Shown here piece after piece: positions 44,731 through 52,790 of a stretch of 64,000 nt of DNA (the first letter of the stretch is position 1; each line of letters starts with the position of its first letter). The notes beneath the pieces are model-generated. The model had not been told where the DNA came from and searched no databases. It saw only the letters and a list, made by a program, of their open reading frames with translations. This DNA comes from Lachnotalea sp041821265. GTDB taxonomy: Bacteria > Bacillota > Clostridia > Lachnospirales > Lachnospiraceae. Where the stretch lies: NCBI GenBank assembly GCA_041821265.1, contig JBGUEQ010000022.1, forward strand, positions 1 to 64,000, in the 5' to 3' direction. The position numbers were made by a program, and so were the translations under genes.

Positions 44731-45429
44731 TTATCCAACAACTTTTCCAAATATTTTAAAATCAGAATTATTATCAATTGCAATAGGGCTATAATCTTTG
44801 TTAAGTGAGTAGAGAAAAGAGCCATTTGAGTCATTTTGTAATTTTTTGCAATATGCATCTCCTTTGTAGTAGAAGATACCAATTTCTCCGTTTAGGAGAG
44901 TGGGTTGCTTTTTTACCCACACTGTCTGTCCGTTTATAAATTGAGGTTCCATACTGTTACCACTGATTCTAATACCAAAATCTGCAATTTCTGGTACTTC
45001 GTTTCCAACTTCAATTTCTGAAAAGCTATCATCATCCAAGTATTGACCTGGACCAGCTGAAGCAGGTAGGTCAAATAATTTAATCTTGCGGGTAATAGGG
45101 ATGATTTCAGCCCGTGGTCTTTCATACATTCCGCTCTTTATAAGCAGGTTTATGTAATCATTAACCAGTCTTTGACCTTCCATGTTTAATTTAGAAAGTG
45201 GGAAGTCTTCTTCATTATCTAGGAACGTTTCTAAAATATTATCAATACCCAGAACAGTACACAGAGCCATAAATTGCCTTGCATTAGGTTCGTGCATATT
45301 TTTTTCCCACTTATAGATTGCCTGATTTGTTACCTTGAATCCTTTGTTAGTTAAGGCAGTAGCAACATCTACCTGAGAAAGTTTTAATTCGTTTCTTCGT
45401 TGGGTTATTTTTTCGCCGATTTGTTTCAT
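44731..45429 (-). CDS. XRE-S24 (LexA/CI-like) self-cleaving repressor
   Basis: Residues 1-65 are an XRE helix-turn-helix. From about residue 120 there is an S24 peptidase domain with the cleavage site A125-G126 (in SAGPG), catalytic serine S159 (GNSMEP) and lysine near 195. Such repressors fall apart when RecA filaments form, giving DNA-damage control. It is divergent from the Y-family polymerase gene across 178 bases that contain two copies of TATCYTAAAAGGA, its likely operators. Confidence 0.92.
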   Translation of the reverse strand: MKQIGEKITQRRNELKLSQVDVATALTNKGFKVTNQAIYKWEKNMHEPNARQFMALCTVLGIDNILETFLDNEEDFPLSKLNMEGQRLVNDYINLLIKSGMYERPRAEIIPITRKIKLFDLPASAGPGQYLDDDSFSEIEVGNEVPEIADFGIRISGNSMEPQFINGQTVWVKKQPTLLNGEIGIFYYKGDAYCKKLQNDSNGSFLYSLNKDYSPIAIDNNSDFKIFGKVVG

Positions 45430-45505
45430 AACGTACTCGCTTTCTAATCTTTACTTTATGTTATATCAGTATTTTATACTTTCTATAGAGAAATTACAAG
45501 TGAAA

Positions 45506-45569
45506 TATCTTAAAAGGATAAAACAATAATAATAATTCGCTTGTAATATCCTAAAAGGAGATATATAAT
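45506..45569 (+). promoter_or_regulatory. Y-polymerase operon promoter with two S24-repressor operator candidates
   Basis: TATCTTAAAAGGATA (45506-45520) and TATCCTAAAAGGAGATA (45547-45563) are direct copies 41 bases apart, close to four helical turns. The second fills the 17-base spacer between TTGTAA (45541-45546) and TATAAT (45564-45569). Occupancy would block the promoter, fitting DNA-damage induction. Confidence 0.7.
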
Positions 45570-45607
45570 AGTACATACAAAGAAATGAAAGAAAGGAGAG
45601 CAAGAGG

Positions 45608-46855
45608 ATGAGTGACCGTACTATATTGCACTCTGATATAAATAGTTGTTATGCAAATATCGAATTATTACATCGACCAGAACTGAGAGGAAGACCATTA
45701 GCAGTTGGCGGAGACCCCGAAGCAAGACATGGTATTGTCCTGACCGCAGATTACATTGCAAAAAAATGTGGAGTGAAGACAGGTATGGCACTTTGGCAAG
45801 CAAAACAAGTTTGTCCGGAAATTACTTTTGTTACTCCGAGAATGGATTTGTATCTTCGGTTCTCAAAGATGGCTCATGAGATTTATGGAGAGTATACGGA
45901 TTTGCAACAGGCATTTGGAATCGATGAGTCATGGTTAGATGTAACTTCAAGTTGCTCTATTAAAGGTGATGGCAGGGCGATAGCAGATGAAATCAGTCAG
46001 AGAATGAAGTCAGAACTTGGTATTACGGTAAGTATAGGTGTGTCATGGAACAAAATTTTTGCGAAGTTGGGATCCGATTATAAGAAACCAGATGCCATTA
46101 CAGAAATTCGAAAAGAGAATTATAAGGATATTGCGTGGAAACTACCTGTTAGTGATTTGCTTTATGTAGGAAGAAGCACATTTACAAAACTTAAATCACT
46201 AGGAATTAGGACAATTGGTGATTTGGCATGTACATCTCCTGATATCCTTAAAGGACAGCTTGGAAAAATGGGATTAATCATACATGGTTTTGCTAACGGT
46301 TGGGATGATTCTCCGGTAAGTAATGAGGATTATCATGCTCCCATTAAGTCAATTGGAAATAGTACAACGACTCCCAAAGATTTGGAGAATGATGAAGATG
46401 TCAAAATTGTGCTGACTGTTTTAGCAGAAAGCGTAGCTGCAAGGCTCCGTGAAAATGGACTTATGTGTCGTGTTGTTGAAATCTCCGTTAGGGATAATGA
46501 ACTTTTTTCTTTCACAAGACAGAAAAAGATTCATTATTCTACCAACATAACAAAAGAGATAGCAGATGAGGCATATCAATTATTCATAGCAAATTATACC
46601 TGGAAAAAGCCAATAAGAAGTATTGGTGTAAGAGGTGCAGATTTGGTTGCAGACACTTTCTCAGAGCAGATGGATTTATTTATGAGTTTTGAACAGAGAG
46701 ATAAGCTGATGAAAATGGATGCAACTGTTGATTATATCAGGCAGAGATTTGGATTTTATAGTGTGCAGCGAGGGCTGATGTTTCAGGACAAGATTCTATC
46801 ATCATTAAATGCCAAGGAAGATCATACAGTTCATCCTCATGGGTATTTTGAATAA
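45608..46855 (+). CDS. Y-family DNA polymerase (Pol IV/UmuC-like)
   Basis: This translesion polymerase copies past damaged bases. The catalytic start reads HSDINSCYANIE (family DMNSFYASVE), the FGIDESWLDV motif carries the second carboxylates, and SIGVSWNKIFAKLGSDYKKP follows. The little-finger domain completes 415 residues. GAGAGCAAGAGG precedes the ATG. It heads an operon with a small zinc-type protein, a degenerate UmuD-like protein and an ArpU-like gene, all under S24-repressor control. Such mobile-element mutasomes are frequent in Firmicutes. Confidence 0.92.
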   Translation: MSDRTILHSDINSCYANIELLHRPELRGRPLAVGGDPEARHGIVLTADYIAKKCGVKTGMALWQAKQVCPEITFVTPRMDLYLRFSKMAHEIYGEYTDLQQAFGIDESWLDVTSSCSIKGDGRAIADEISQRMKSELGITVSIGVSWNKIFAKLGSDYKKPDAITEIRKENYKDIAWKLPVSDLLYVGRSTFTKLKSLGIRTIGDLACTSPDILKGQLGKMGLIIHGFANGWDDSPVSNEDYHAPIKSIGNSTTTPKDLENDEDVKIVLTVLAESVAARLRENGLMCRVVEISVRDNELFSFTRQKKIHYSTNITKEIADEAYQLFIANYTWKKPIRSIGVRGADLVADTFSEQMDLFMSFEQRDKLMKMDATVDYIRQRFGFYSVQRGLMFQDKILSSLNAKEDHTVHPHGYFE

Positions 46856-46876
46856 GTAAAAATAGGAGTGAAAGAT

Positions 46877-47125
46877 TTGAGTAAGATATATGTAGATGTT
46901 TTTGCTAAATTCTCAAAAGAGGGTCAGTTATTACCTCAAAGTATTACGTGGGAAGATGGCAGACAATTTGAAATAGATAGAGTAAAAGATGTGAGACGTG
47001 CTGCCAGTTTAAGAGCTGGTGGTGTTGGTCAGAGATATACCTGCCAGATATGTGGACAGGACAAATACTTATATTACGAAGGAAACAATATGTGGTTTGT
47101 TGAAGGAACAGGAGAAGGACGGTGA
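46877..47125 (+). CDS. Small zinc-finger-like protein in the polymerase operon
   Basis: This 82-residue protein of unknown function has one CxxC pair (YTCQICGQ) and the C-terminal motif KYLYYEGNNMWFVE shared with the protein at 44451. TTG 46877 is preferred, because AGGAG (46864-46868) is spaced 8 bases from it; the GTG at 46868 overlaps the ribosome site. Its place directly after the polymerase, 21 bases downstream, suggests an accessory role in the same damage response. Confidence 0.65.
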   Translation: MSKIYVDVFAKFSKEGQLLPQSITWEDGRQFEIDRVKDVRRAASLRAGGVGQRYTCQICGQDKYLYYEGNNMWFVEGTGEGR

Positions 47126-47134
47126 GGTCAGTAG

Positions 47135-47431
47135 GTGTTGGTTTTTAATGATTTTATGAAACATCCCATTGGGGTTAAAGATGGTAACATATCATTTAGT
47201 GGGTATGAAGATACAAAGTTGTCGGTAATGATTGTAAACGGTACAGGATTACCTGCATACGGAATCTCTTTTGGTAATTATGTTGTATGTGATGCGAATG
47301 CTACTCCAAGAGTCGGTGATGTTATCGTAGCTCCTCGAAACGAAGACCCTTACCGGGAATTGGTGGTCATGCAGGATGAAGATGAGGACTATTTGGCAAA
47401 GGTAGTAATGACGGGGAGATTAATAGATTAG
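47135..47431 (+). CDS. Degenerate UmuD/S24-like protein
   Basis: The 98-residue protein follows the S24/UmuD fold: VNGTGLPAYGISFGNYVVCD aligns with the UmuD region VSGDSMIDAGI, then PRVGDVIVAP matches the next strand. The catalytic serine position reads glycine here (GTGL instead of GDSM), and the N-terminal cleavage region is absent, so it cannot self-cleave. It may be a constitutively trimmed UmuD'-like partner of the polymerase encoded upstream. The GTG start follows GAGG (47124-47127). Confidence 0.65.
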   Translation: MLVFNDFMKHPIGVKDGNISFSGYEDTKLSVMIVNGTGLPAYGISFGNYVVCDANATPRVGDVIVAPRNEDPYRELVVMQDEDEDYLAKVVMTGRLID

Positions 47432-47448
47432 AAAGGGGAGTGAGAAGG

Positions 47449-48042
47449 ATGGGAAATGCGGATTATGTGATTAATTTTGGAAACGATGAAGAGCCAATAC
47501 TTGCTGTGGTAGAAAAGTATATGACTGATCCAGGTGGAATATCGGATGCGGAGTTTCAAAAGGCTAAGCGACTTTTAAATGGGTATCAACAAGTATTATG
47601 GACAATCAGCAGTAATATCAAAGAGTTAGATGATGAATGTAAGGCAACTATGAATGAAGAGTTAGCCTATGCAGTTGAAGTTCTTGATAAATTTGATTAT
47701 CGGATGGATATCGGAAAACTGGAGGGAAAATTAGTAGCTAATCAGGAAACTAGACTAATGGCTAAGCTGATTGTCACTGCTATATTAAAAGTAAAAGAGT
47801 ATCCATCTTTGGGAGAATATTATTTCAAAGTGTTGCAAAAAACTTATCTTTCGAAAGATAAGAGCAAAGAAACAGATATTTTATATGAACTGGATCTTTC
47901 AAGAAGTACATATTATAAATACAAGAAGGATGCGGTAAAGGTATTCGGTTACTGTCTGTGGCAAATTATTATACCAAATATGAAGAAAGCAAAGAGTACT
48001 CAAAGTGGACAACTGTTACCCGTGGTTGGGTATGTAGGATAA
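47449..48042 (+). CDS. ArpU/RinA-like phage-type transcription activator
   Basis: The 197-residue helical protein ends with LDLSRSTYYKYKKDAVKVFGYCLW, a sigma-factor-like helix-turn-helix seen in the C-terminus of ArpU/RinA late activators of Gram-positive phages. ATG 47449 follows AAAGGGGAG with 8-base spacing. The array of ten 11-bp units (48052-48161) starts directly after its stop codon, next to an extended -10 promoter, making the array its probable target. Family call is moderate because the N-terminal half has no clear motif. Confidence 0.6.
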   Translation: MGNADYVINFGNDEEPILAVVEKYMTDPGGISDAEFQKAKRLLNGYQQVLWTISSNIKELDDECKATMNEELAYAVEVLDKFDYRMDIGKLEGKLVANQETRLMAKLIVTAILKVKEYPSLGEYYFKVLQKTYLSKDKSKETDILYELDLSRSTYYKYKKDAVKVFGYCLWQIIIPNMKKAKSTQSGQLLPVVGYVG

Positions 48043-48051
48043 AACTGGTAG

Positions 48052-48161
48052 ACGGACTTTTGTCAGACTTTTGACGGACTTTTAATAGACTTATCTCGGA
48101 CTTAATTCATACAAAATACGGACTTTTCGCGTACTGTATTCGTACATTTGACATGCTATAC
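48052..48161 (+). repeat. Array of ten phased 11-bp units (consensus WCRKACTTTTN)
   Basis: Cutting the sequence every 11 bases from 48052 gives ten units in register. The sixth base is C in all ten, the second is C in nine and the fifth is A in nine. The best units are ACGGACTTTTG, TCAGACTTTTG and ACGGACTTTTC. Exact helical phasing means every unit faces the same side of DNA. It ends on the extended -10 promoter at 48154-48162, typical of an activator array. Confidence 0.85.
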
Positions 48162-48253
48162 TTTATATCATGGAGATAGTATGTCAGCAAAATTAAATAA
48201 GAAATGATGAAAGTGATCCTCGAACCAGGAAATTGTGGTTCGGGGCTTTTTTT
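48154..48253 (+). ncRNA. Short terminated transcript downstream of the 11-bp array (predicted)
   Basis: TGCTATACT (48154-48162) is a perfect extended -10 element. About 55 bases later CCTCGAACCA (48218-48227) pairs with TGGTTCGGGG (48236-48245), followed by seven T, an intrinsic terminator. The predicted RNA is about 85 bases, 48169-48253. It contains only an 8-codon reading frame (from ATG 48181), so a regulatory RNA or leader is more likely than a protein. No expression evidence is available. Confidence 0.5.
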
Positions 48254-48297
48254 ATGTTCATTTTTATGTGTGCTTTCTATCTTTTGTTTAAATCTGG

Positions 48298-48326
48298 AAG
48301 GAGTCGATATTTATCGGCTTCTTTTT
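48298..48326 (+). terminator. Second intrinsic terminator upstream of the XRE pair
   Basis: AAGGAGTCGATA (48298-48309) pairs with TATCGGCTTCTT (48312-48323) including two G-T pairs, followed by T-rich sequence. Confidence 0.75.
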
Positions 48327-48432
48327 GCGTTGGTTGATAGAAAGATATTTTATTAATTCTTTCTGAAAGAAGGAGTTATTTCTATCTCCAATGCGAGTTA
48401 ACGGTAACGCAAAAAAAAGGAGGAAGAAGTAC

Positions 48433-48618
48433 ATGGATTATGACATTAAAAAAAGCGGTAAGAGAATCAAAGACCTTAGGGAAAGAAAAGGTTTAAAGCA
48501 AGAAATGGTATCGGCTGATTTGGGGATTTCATTGGATGGTTATAAAAGAATTAAGCGGGGAAGTAATGGCGCTAGAATTGATACATTAGTTAACGTTACA
48601 AAAATAGGAAGGAGGTAA
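48433..48618 (+). CDS. Short XRE-family protein, probably truncated
   Basis: This 61-residue protein has most of an XRE helix-turn-helix (GKRIKDLRERKGLKQEMVSADLGISLDGYKRIKRG) but stops after DTLVNVTKIGRR, where relatives continue through a final helix. The end overlaps the ribosome site of the next XRE gene. AAAGGAGG sets ATG 48433. It may be a remnant or a dominant-negative partner of the neighbouring repressor. Confidence 0.6.
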   Translation: MDYDIKKSGKRIKDLRERKGLKQEMVSADLGISLDGYKRIKRGSNGARIDTLVNVTKIGRR

Positions 48619-48622
48619 TCTA

Positions 48623-48946
48623 GTGACAACAGATAAGAACTATGAAATGGGAAATAGAATACGGGAATGTAGAAAACAGAATAAGATGTCTCAAACGGAA
48701 TTGGCAGAAGCGATTGAGGTTTCAGATAATACAATTTCTAATATGGAAACAGGTAGTAATAACGTGAAGCTTGAAAATATAGAAAAAGTAGCGGATCTTT
48801 TTGATGTGTCACTGGATTACCTTGTTAAGGGAAATGGACCAACACCTAGTACTGATGTATTTGTAAAGAGATATCTAAATCTGGCAGAAGAAGATAAATT
48901 GAAAATGATAAGTGTAATGAATATATTCTTTCCAGAAGTGATTTAG
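48623..48946 (+). CDS. XRE-family regulator, paralog of 51854
   Basis: The 107-residue regulator has an XRE domain (SQTELAEAIEVSDNTISNMETG) followed by LENIEKVADLFDVSLDYLVKG and a C-terminal tail ending NIFFPEV. The protein at 51854 is nearly identical in layout and shares the same AAGGAGG-GTG start, so the two arose by duplication. They flank the GTPase-like gene at 49201. One or both may control it. Confidence 0.85.
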   Translation: MTTDKNYEMGNRIRECRKQNKMSQTELAEAIEVSDNTISNMETGSNNVKLENIEKVADLFDVSLDYLVKGNGPTPSTDVFVKRYLNLAEEDKLKMISVMNIFFPEVI

Positions 48947-49086
48947 GAAAGGAAATAGAATTGATTTTATTGCATCGTATTTAGAAGAATATAAAAATGA
49001 CATTTAATAAAACGTTGACAAAAATAAACGATATTATTGTCACAAATGAAAAAAAAGAAAGTTTAAAATAAAAAAATGACAAATAC

Positions 49087-49115
49087 TTGACAATTATTTT
49101 CCAATGTGGTAAATT
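49087..49115 (+). promoter_or_regulatory. Promoter of the GTPase-like gene
   Basis: TTGACA (49087-49092) and TAAATT (49110-49115) are 17 bases apart. GACAA motifs recur around it (49014, 49079, 49089, 49119, 49180), possible binding sites for the adjacent XRE regulators. The 254 bases between 48946 and 49201 are otherwise AT-rich and gene-free. Confidence 0.6.
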
Positions 49116-49200
49116 AGCGACAAGGAATATAAATAAATATGTCAAAAAATACAGCGAAATTGTGAGAACAGCATTTTATTGACAAAGAAAAGAGGTATTT

Positions 49201-51462
49201 ATGGAAGAAATTAAAGTGACACTTAAGAAAGAAAAAGAAAATATTTATCAATTTGATGTTAGGATGGGAGCTATACGCACTAGACCAACTATTGAATGTG
49301 ATGAACAGGTTGCGCAACAGATTCAAAAGCAGATTACTCTTATTAATGAGAGACCAGAGTTATTTAATGTAGAAGAGAATTTGATATACAAAGAATTGGT
49401 AGCCGCAATATATGAAAAATATGAAGTTAAAGCAGATAATGACTTCTTCGATTATGCAATATCGGAAACTGCAAAAATTCTTAAATTACTAGGGAAGAAA
49501 AGCATTATTCTAAGAAAAAGCCCGGTTAATGAATTAATAGCTACTTTTGATAATCAGAAGGATTCATTTATTCGTATGCTTTTTCTTGGACAATTTGGAA
49601 CAGGAAAATCTACAATAATAAAAAAAATAAGTGCGATACAAGATGAAGTTGATTTCCCAGTGGTTGATACAGCGAGAACGACGATACACGATGCACATTA
49701 TATATTTAAAGATATACAAAAAGGAAACTTTAAGTTATCAATTGATTTTAAAGATACAAAAGAGATATTTAGTCTAGTGTCGGAGTGCTATATTCGTGCA
49801 ATAGATAGAATATTTGCAGGACTAGTAGAAAATAAAAATATAGATGAAATTCAAGATAAAGCTATGATTGAATTTGTTACGGATCCGGATAAAATATTCA
49901 AAATTGAATATGTATTAGGTAAATATTATGAAAGAGATAACAAGAAGAGAGAATTAAGTGAAAAGGCTAAGCAAGTTAAGTATTGGGATTCTATATATAA
50001 TTCAATCACTCAATTAATTATTGAGTTTCTGGATAAAGTAAATGGAAGTTTTGATAATGGTTTAGACAAAAATTTAGTGATTGAAAGTAATATAAGAGAT
50101 CAGTTTATAAAAGATTGCTATTATGGTGATAAAATTGATGAAATGATATGGGCTATAGTTGAACTATTAGAGAATAAAATTAGAGAAATATGCATCAATA
50201 TGGAAAGTGAGGGTAAGGGAACCATTGTATATCAAAATGAAGAAATAGTTGGGTTTAGAAATGGAAATTTTGATGTTAGTAAGATTGAAGAATATGTAAC
50301 ACCATTTTCATCAACGAGTATTAAGAATTTCACTAAAATAGTTACGCCACTTGTTCAATCAATGGCGATAGAGGTTCCTTACAATGAAAAGATTAGTGAT
50401 GAAAACAAAAAACATACCATTTGCATAACAGATACAGTAGGATTCGAACATAGAAAAACAGACGATACAGGAAGCTTGGAAGGAAGCACAAAATATTCAT
50501 ATAACAACTATGATATTATTGGAATTATTGATTCAGCAAAACAATCTATGAATGGAACCACCGAAAATTTGTTAAGAGAAATATACAATAACGCAGATAA
50601 AAGCAAAGTAATGTTAATGTATACATTTTACGATGAATTTACAAAAAAAGATTTTGAGGATGAACATGATAAACAATATTTTCTAAAAGACTTACAAAGC
50701 ACAACACTTAGAAAAATTGATGAAACAGAAAATGTTGAAAAGTTTATAGCAACATTAGATAAAAAAACGTATTTTCTGCAAGGATTGGTTTCGAGTGACG
50801 GTAAGAAAAATTGTATTGATGAAATGTTATGGGCTGTCGGTGATCATTTTGAAAACTTATATAATTATAAGAAAGTAGAAATAATTGATAAAAGAAAATC
50901 GATAATGGGTTTTAACTATAGGAGGCTTGCTTTGGTGTTTAATAAAGCACAAGAAGATTATATTAAACAGCAGAAGAATTTGTATTTGCAAAATTATCCT
51001 GGATATAAGACAACAGAAGCATTAACAAGGAAATTGAAAAATGGAGGTACTTATTTTGTTGGAACTAGTAGGGCATTTAAACCCGTTGATGATTTTTGCA
51101 ACATATTAATGGAAAAAATTGATCGTTTTATAAAAAATCCTGATGAGATAAATTTTGAAATTAAAACTACTATTCCTAATCATAAAGATAAAGTAATCGA
51201 TTGGTTTAAAGAAGAAATAAGTAGTAATATAAAGGTATTAGTAAAAAAAATGTTTGTTGATGTAAGAATGGACACATGGAAAAAACTGTATATGGATGGA
51301 GGTCCGGGTGTAGATGCTAGGAGAAGAAATGGAATCGTTAAAGAATTGAATAATATATTGCCTGAACTGATTATTGATGAGAGTAATTTCGCAGATAGGT
51401 GGATAGAAGAAATTGAAGATATTTTTGAAAATGTATTGTTAAAAATGAAAGAATCCAATTAG
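49201..51462 (+). CDS. Large P-loop GTPase-like protein, unknown function
   Basis: This 753-residue protein has a Walker A motif FLGQFGTGKST (about 128-138), a T-rich switch-like segment (VDTARTTIHDAHY), and ITDTVGFEH near 410 that resembles the G3 DxxG motif. A canonical NKxD motif is not seen; YTFYDEF near 470 may replace it. The remainder is helical, with no membrane segments, as in dynamin-like or STAND-like defence proteins. It has its own promoter and is flanked by two paralogous XRE regulators and a Com-like gene inside a defence-bearing element. A role in phage defence is a reasonable guess only. Confidence 0.6.
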   Translation: MEEIKVTLKKEKENIYQFDVRMGAIRTRPTIECDEQVAQQIQKQITLINERPELFNVEENLIYKELVAAIYEKYEVKADNDFFDYAISETAKILKLLGKKSIILRKSPVNELIATFDNQKDSFIRMLFLGQFGTGKSTIIKKISAIQDEVDFPVVDTARTTIHDAHYIFKDIQKGNFKLSIDFKDTKEIFSLVSECYIRAIDRIFAGLVENKNIDEIQDKAMIEFVTDPDKIFKIEYVLGKYYERDNKKRELSEKAKQVKYWDSIYNSITQLIIEFLDKVNGSFDNGLDKNLVIESNIRDQFIKDCYYGDKIDEMIWAIVELLENKIREICINMESEGKGTIVYQNEEIVGFRNGNFDVSKIEEYVTPFSSTSIKNFTKIVTPLVQSMAIEVPYNEKISDENKKHTICITDTVGFEHRKTDDTGSLEGSTKYSYNNYDIIGIIDSAKQSMNGTTENLLREIYNNADKSKVMLMYTFYDEFTKKDFEDEHDKQYFLKDLQSTTLRKIDETENVEKFIATLDKKTYFLQGLVSSDGKKNCIDEMLWAVGDHFENLYNYKKVEIIDKRKSIMGFNYRRLALVFNKAQEDYIKQQKNLYLQNYPGYKTTEALTRKLKNGGTYFVGTSRAFKPVDDFCNILMEKIDRFIKNPDEINFEIKTTIPNHKDKVIDWFKEEISSNIKVLVKKMFVDVRMDTWKKLYMDGGPGVDARRRNGIVKELNNILPELIIDESNFADRWIEEIEDIFENVLLKMKESN

Positions 51463-51514
51463 GAATCAAAATCTAATACTATCAAAATCAATTTAGTACA
51501 GGGGTGAATTATAA

Positions 51515-51679
51515 ATGTTTAAAATTAGATGTAGCTATTGCAAAAAAAGATTATTTGATATTAAGGAAAATATGAGCGGTGCAATCGTAATTAAATGTTG
51601 TAATTGTAAGCAAGTTAATGAAATTGACTTAAGCGAGCAACTGATGAATAGGAAATCTGAGCAAGTGAGAATTTCATAA
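51515..51679 (+). CDS. Small Com-like zinc-finger protein
   Basis: A 54-residue protein begins MFKIRCSYCKKRLFDI and continues with VIKCCNCKQVNEIDL, giving two CxxC knuckles in the pattern of Com proteins of Mu-like phages. Mu Com is an RNA-binding activator of mom translation. GGGGTGA precedes the ATG. It lies 52 bases after the GTPase-like gene and before a terminator, in the same direction. Role here is unknown; translational control of a neighbour is one option. Confidence 0.7.
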   Translation: MFKIRCSYCKKRLFDIKENMSGAIVIKCCNCKQVNEIDLSEQLMNRKSEQVRIS

Positions 51680-51736
51680 TGCAACTACTGAGTCGTACCT
51701 CCTACTAGGCGTGCTGCCTATAGCCATGAGAGAGTC

Positions 51737-51790
51737 AAGTACCAGAGTAATATAAGACAAATTGTCTTTTATTATTCTGGTACTTTTTTT
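51737..51790 (+). terminator. Intrinsic terminator after the Com-like gene
   Basis: AAGTACCAGAGTAATA pairs with TATTATTCTGGTACTT around an inner GACAA/TTGTC stem, followed by seven T. Just upstream a TAGGC/GCCTA hairpin (51706-51720) lies in the leader between the gene and terminator. Confidence 0.85.
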
Positions 51791-51853
51791 GTTCCAAACC
51801 AAATAAAAAAATGTGATTAATTAATAAATATAAACAAGGAAGGAGGTGATCCA

Positions 51854-52177
51854 GTGGCAGATAATAAGAATTTTCAAATAGGTGAAAGAATACGTGAATG
51901 CAGAAAACTAAAAAACATGTCCCAGTCGGAATTAGCAGAAGCAATCGGGGTATCAGACAATACCATATCTAATATGGAAACAGGTAACAACAATGTAAAA
52001 CTTGAAAATATTGAAAAAGTAGCTGATTTTTTTAAGGTGTCACTGGATTATCTCGTTAAAGGTGTTGGACAAGCTCCTTCGGATGATGATTTTCTTAATC
52101 GTTATAATAAATTATTGCAGGCAGATAAGAAAAAAATGATTGAATTTATGAATATATTTTTCCCTGAAACAGCTTGA
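51854..52177 (+). CDS. XRE-family regulator, paralog of 48623
   Basis: The 107-residue repressor has SQSELAEAIGVSDNTISNMETG and LENIEKVADFFKVSLDYLVKG in the same positions as the protein at 48623. The GTG start is preceded by AAGGAGG as in the paralog. It lies immediately upstream of the structured-RNA region, and the perfect palindrome CCCAATGCATTGGG (52189-52202) begins 11 bases after its stop, a possible operator. Confidence 0.87.
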   Translation: MADNKNFQIGERIRECRKLKNMSQSELAEAIGVSDNTISNMETGNNNVKLENIEKVADFFKVSLDYLVKGVGQAPSDDDFLNRYNKLLQADKKKMIEFMNIFFPETA

Positions 52178-52179
52178 TT

Positions 52180-52790
52180 TTACAAATTCCCAATGCATTG
52201 GGTGAAACGTGCGTAATAACCAAATGCGTTTTGTGGGATTTGGTAGTTGAATATTCTATCATAAGTACAGGTTAAGAAACACAAACCGCTGTACTTTGAA
52301 AACTGAATATTCAACACAGGAGCCTCATTAAGCAAACGGGAAGAAAACGAAGGGAGCCGAGGGAGGTGTGGATATTATCCACGGAAGAGACTAAGGACAC
52401 AATTTGAATTTACAAAATTGTGGTCGAATGCTAAAGCTATCCAGCAAGGAGTTAAGCCAATATGTTCCTGCCGAAAAGGCATACGTAATGTAGTAAGGAA
52501 CGAGCGAGCCATTCACAAGACAAATGGAGTGATTTCCATTATAAAACCAAGGTCAAGACTGATATGTACGGGTGCTGCTGGCAAACAGTTCCTACGGGCA
52601 AAGGCTTATAACCGGCAAGCTGAGTAATCAGCGTGTGCAATGTTTTCTAATCAAAGATACTTACTGTGTTCCCAGATATGTGGGCGAGGAGGGAAGTGGT
52701 GAAAGCTGCTTCGGTACATGTCATTTTGCTTTTTGAAATAAGAGTCTTGATAGCAAGGAGCTTATTTGAGAAAGCAACGCCGGCAAATTT
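52180..52790 (+). ncRNA. Candidate large structured noncoding RNA
   Basis: No convincing protein gene exists in these 640 bases, yet inverted repeats are dense. GTTGAATATTC (52246) pairs with GAATATTCAAC (52305) around AAGTACAG/CTGTACTT (52263/52289). Further stems: GTGGAT/ATCCAC (52368/52377), CACAATTTG/CAAAATTGTG (52398/52413), GTTCCT/AGGAAC (52464/52496) enclosing GCC-GAAAA-GGC, AATGGA/TCCATT (52523/52535), GCTGA-GTAA-TCAGC with a GNRA tetraloop (52619-52632) and AAATAAG/CTTATTT with inner CTTG/CAAG (52736/52761). It is purine-rich with GC content above its surroundings. Size recalls OLE, GOLLD or ROOL RNAs, but no class could be assigned. Ends are approximate. Confidence 0.6.

Noticed and set aside
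48052..48161. Possible CRISPR array
   Set aside because: Units are 11 bases with no spacers and no cas genes; the periodicity fits protein-binding sites.
52418..52627. 69-codon forward frame inside the structured region
   Set aside because: No ribosome site precedes it, composition is unlike neighbouring proteins, and stems run through it.
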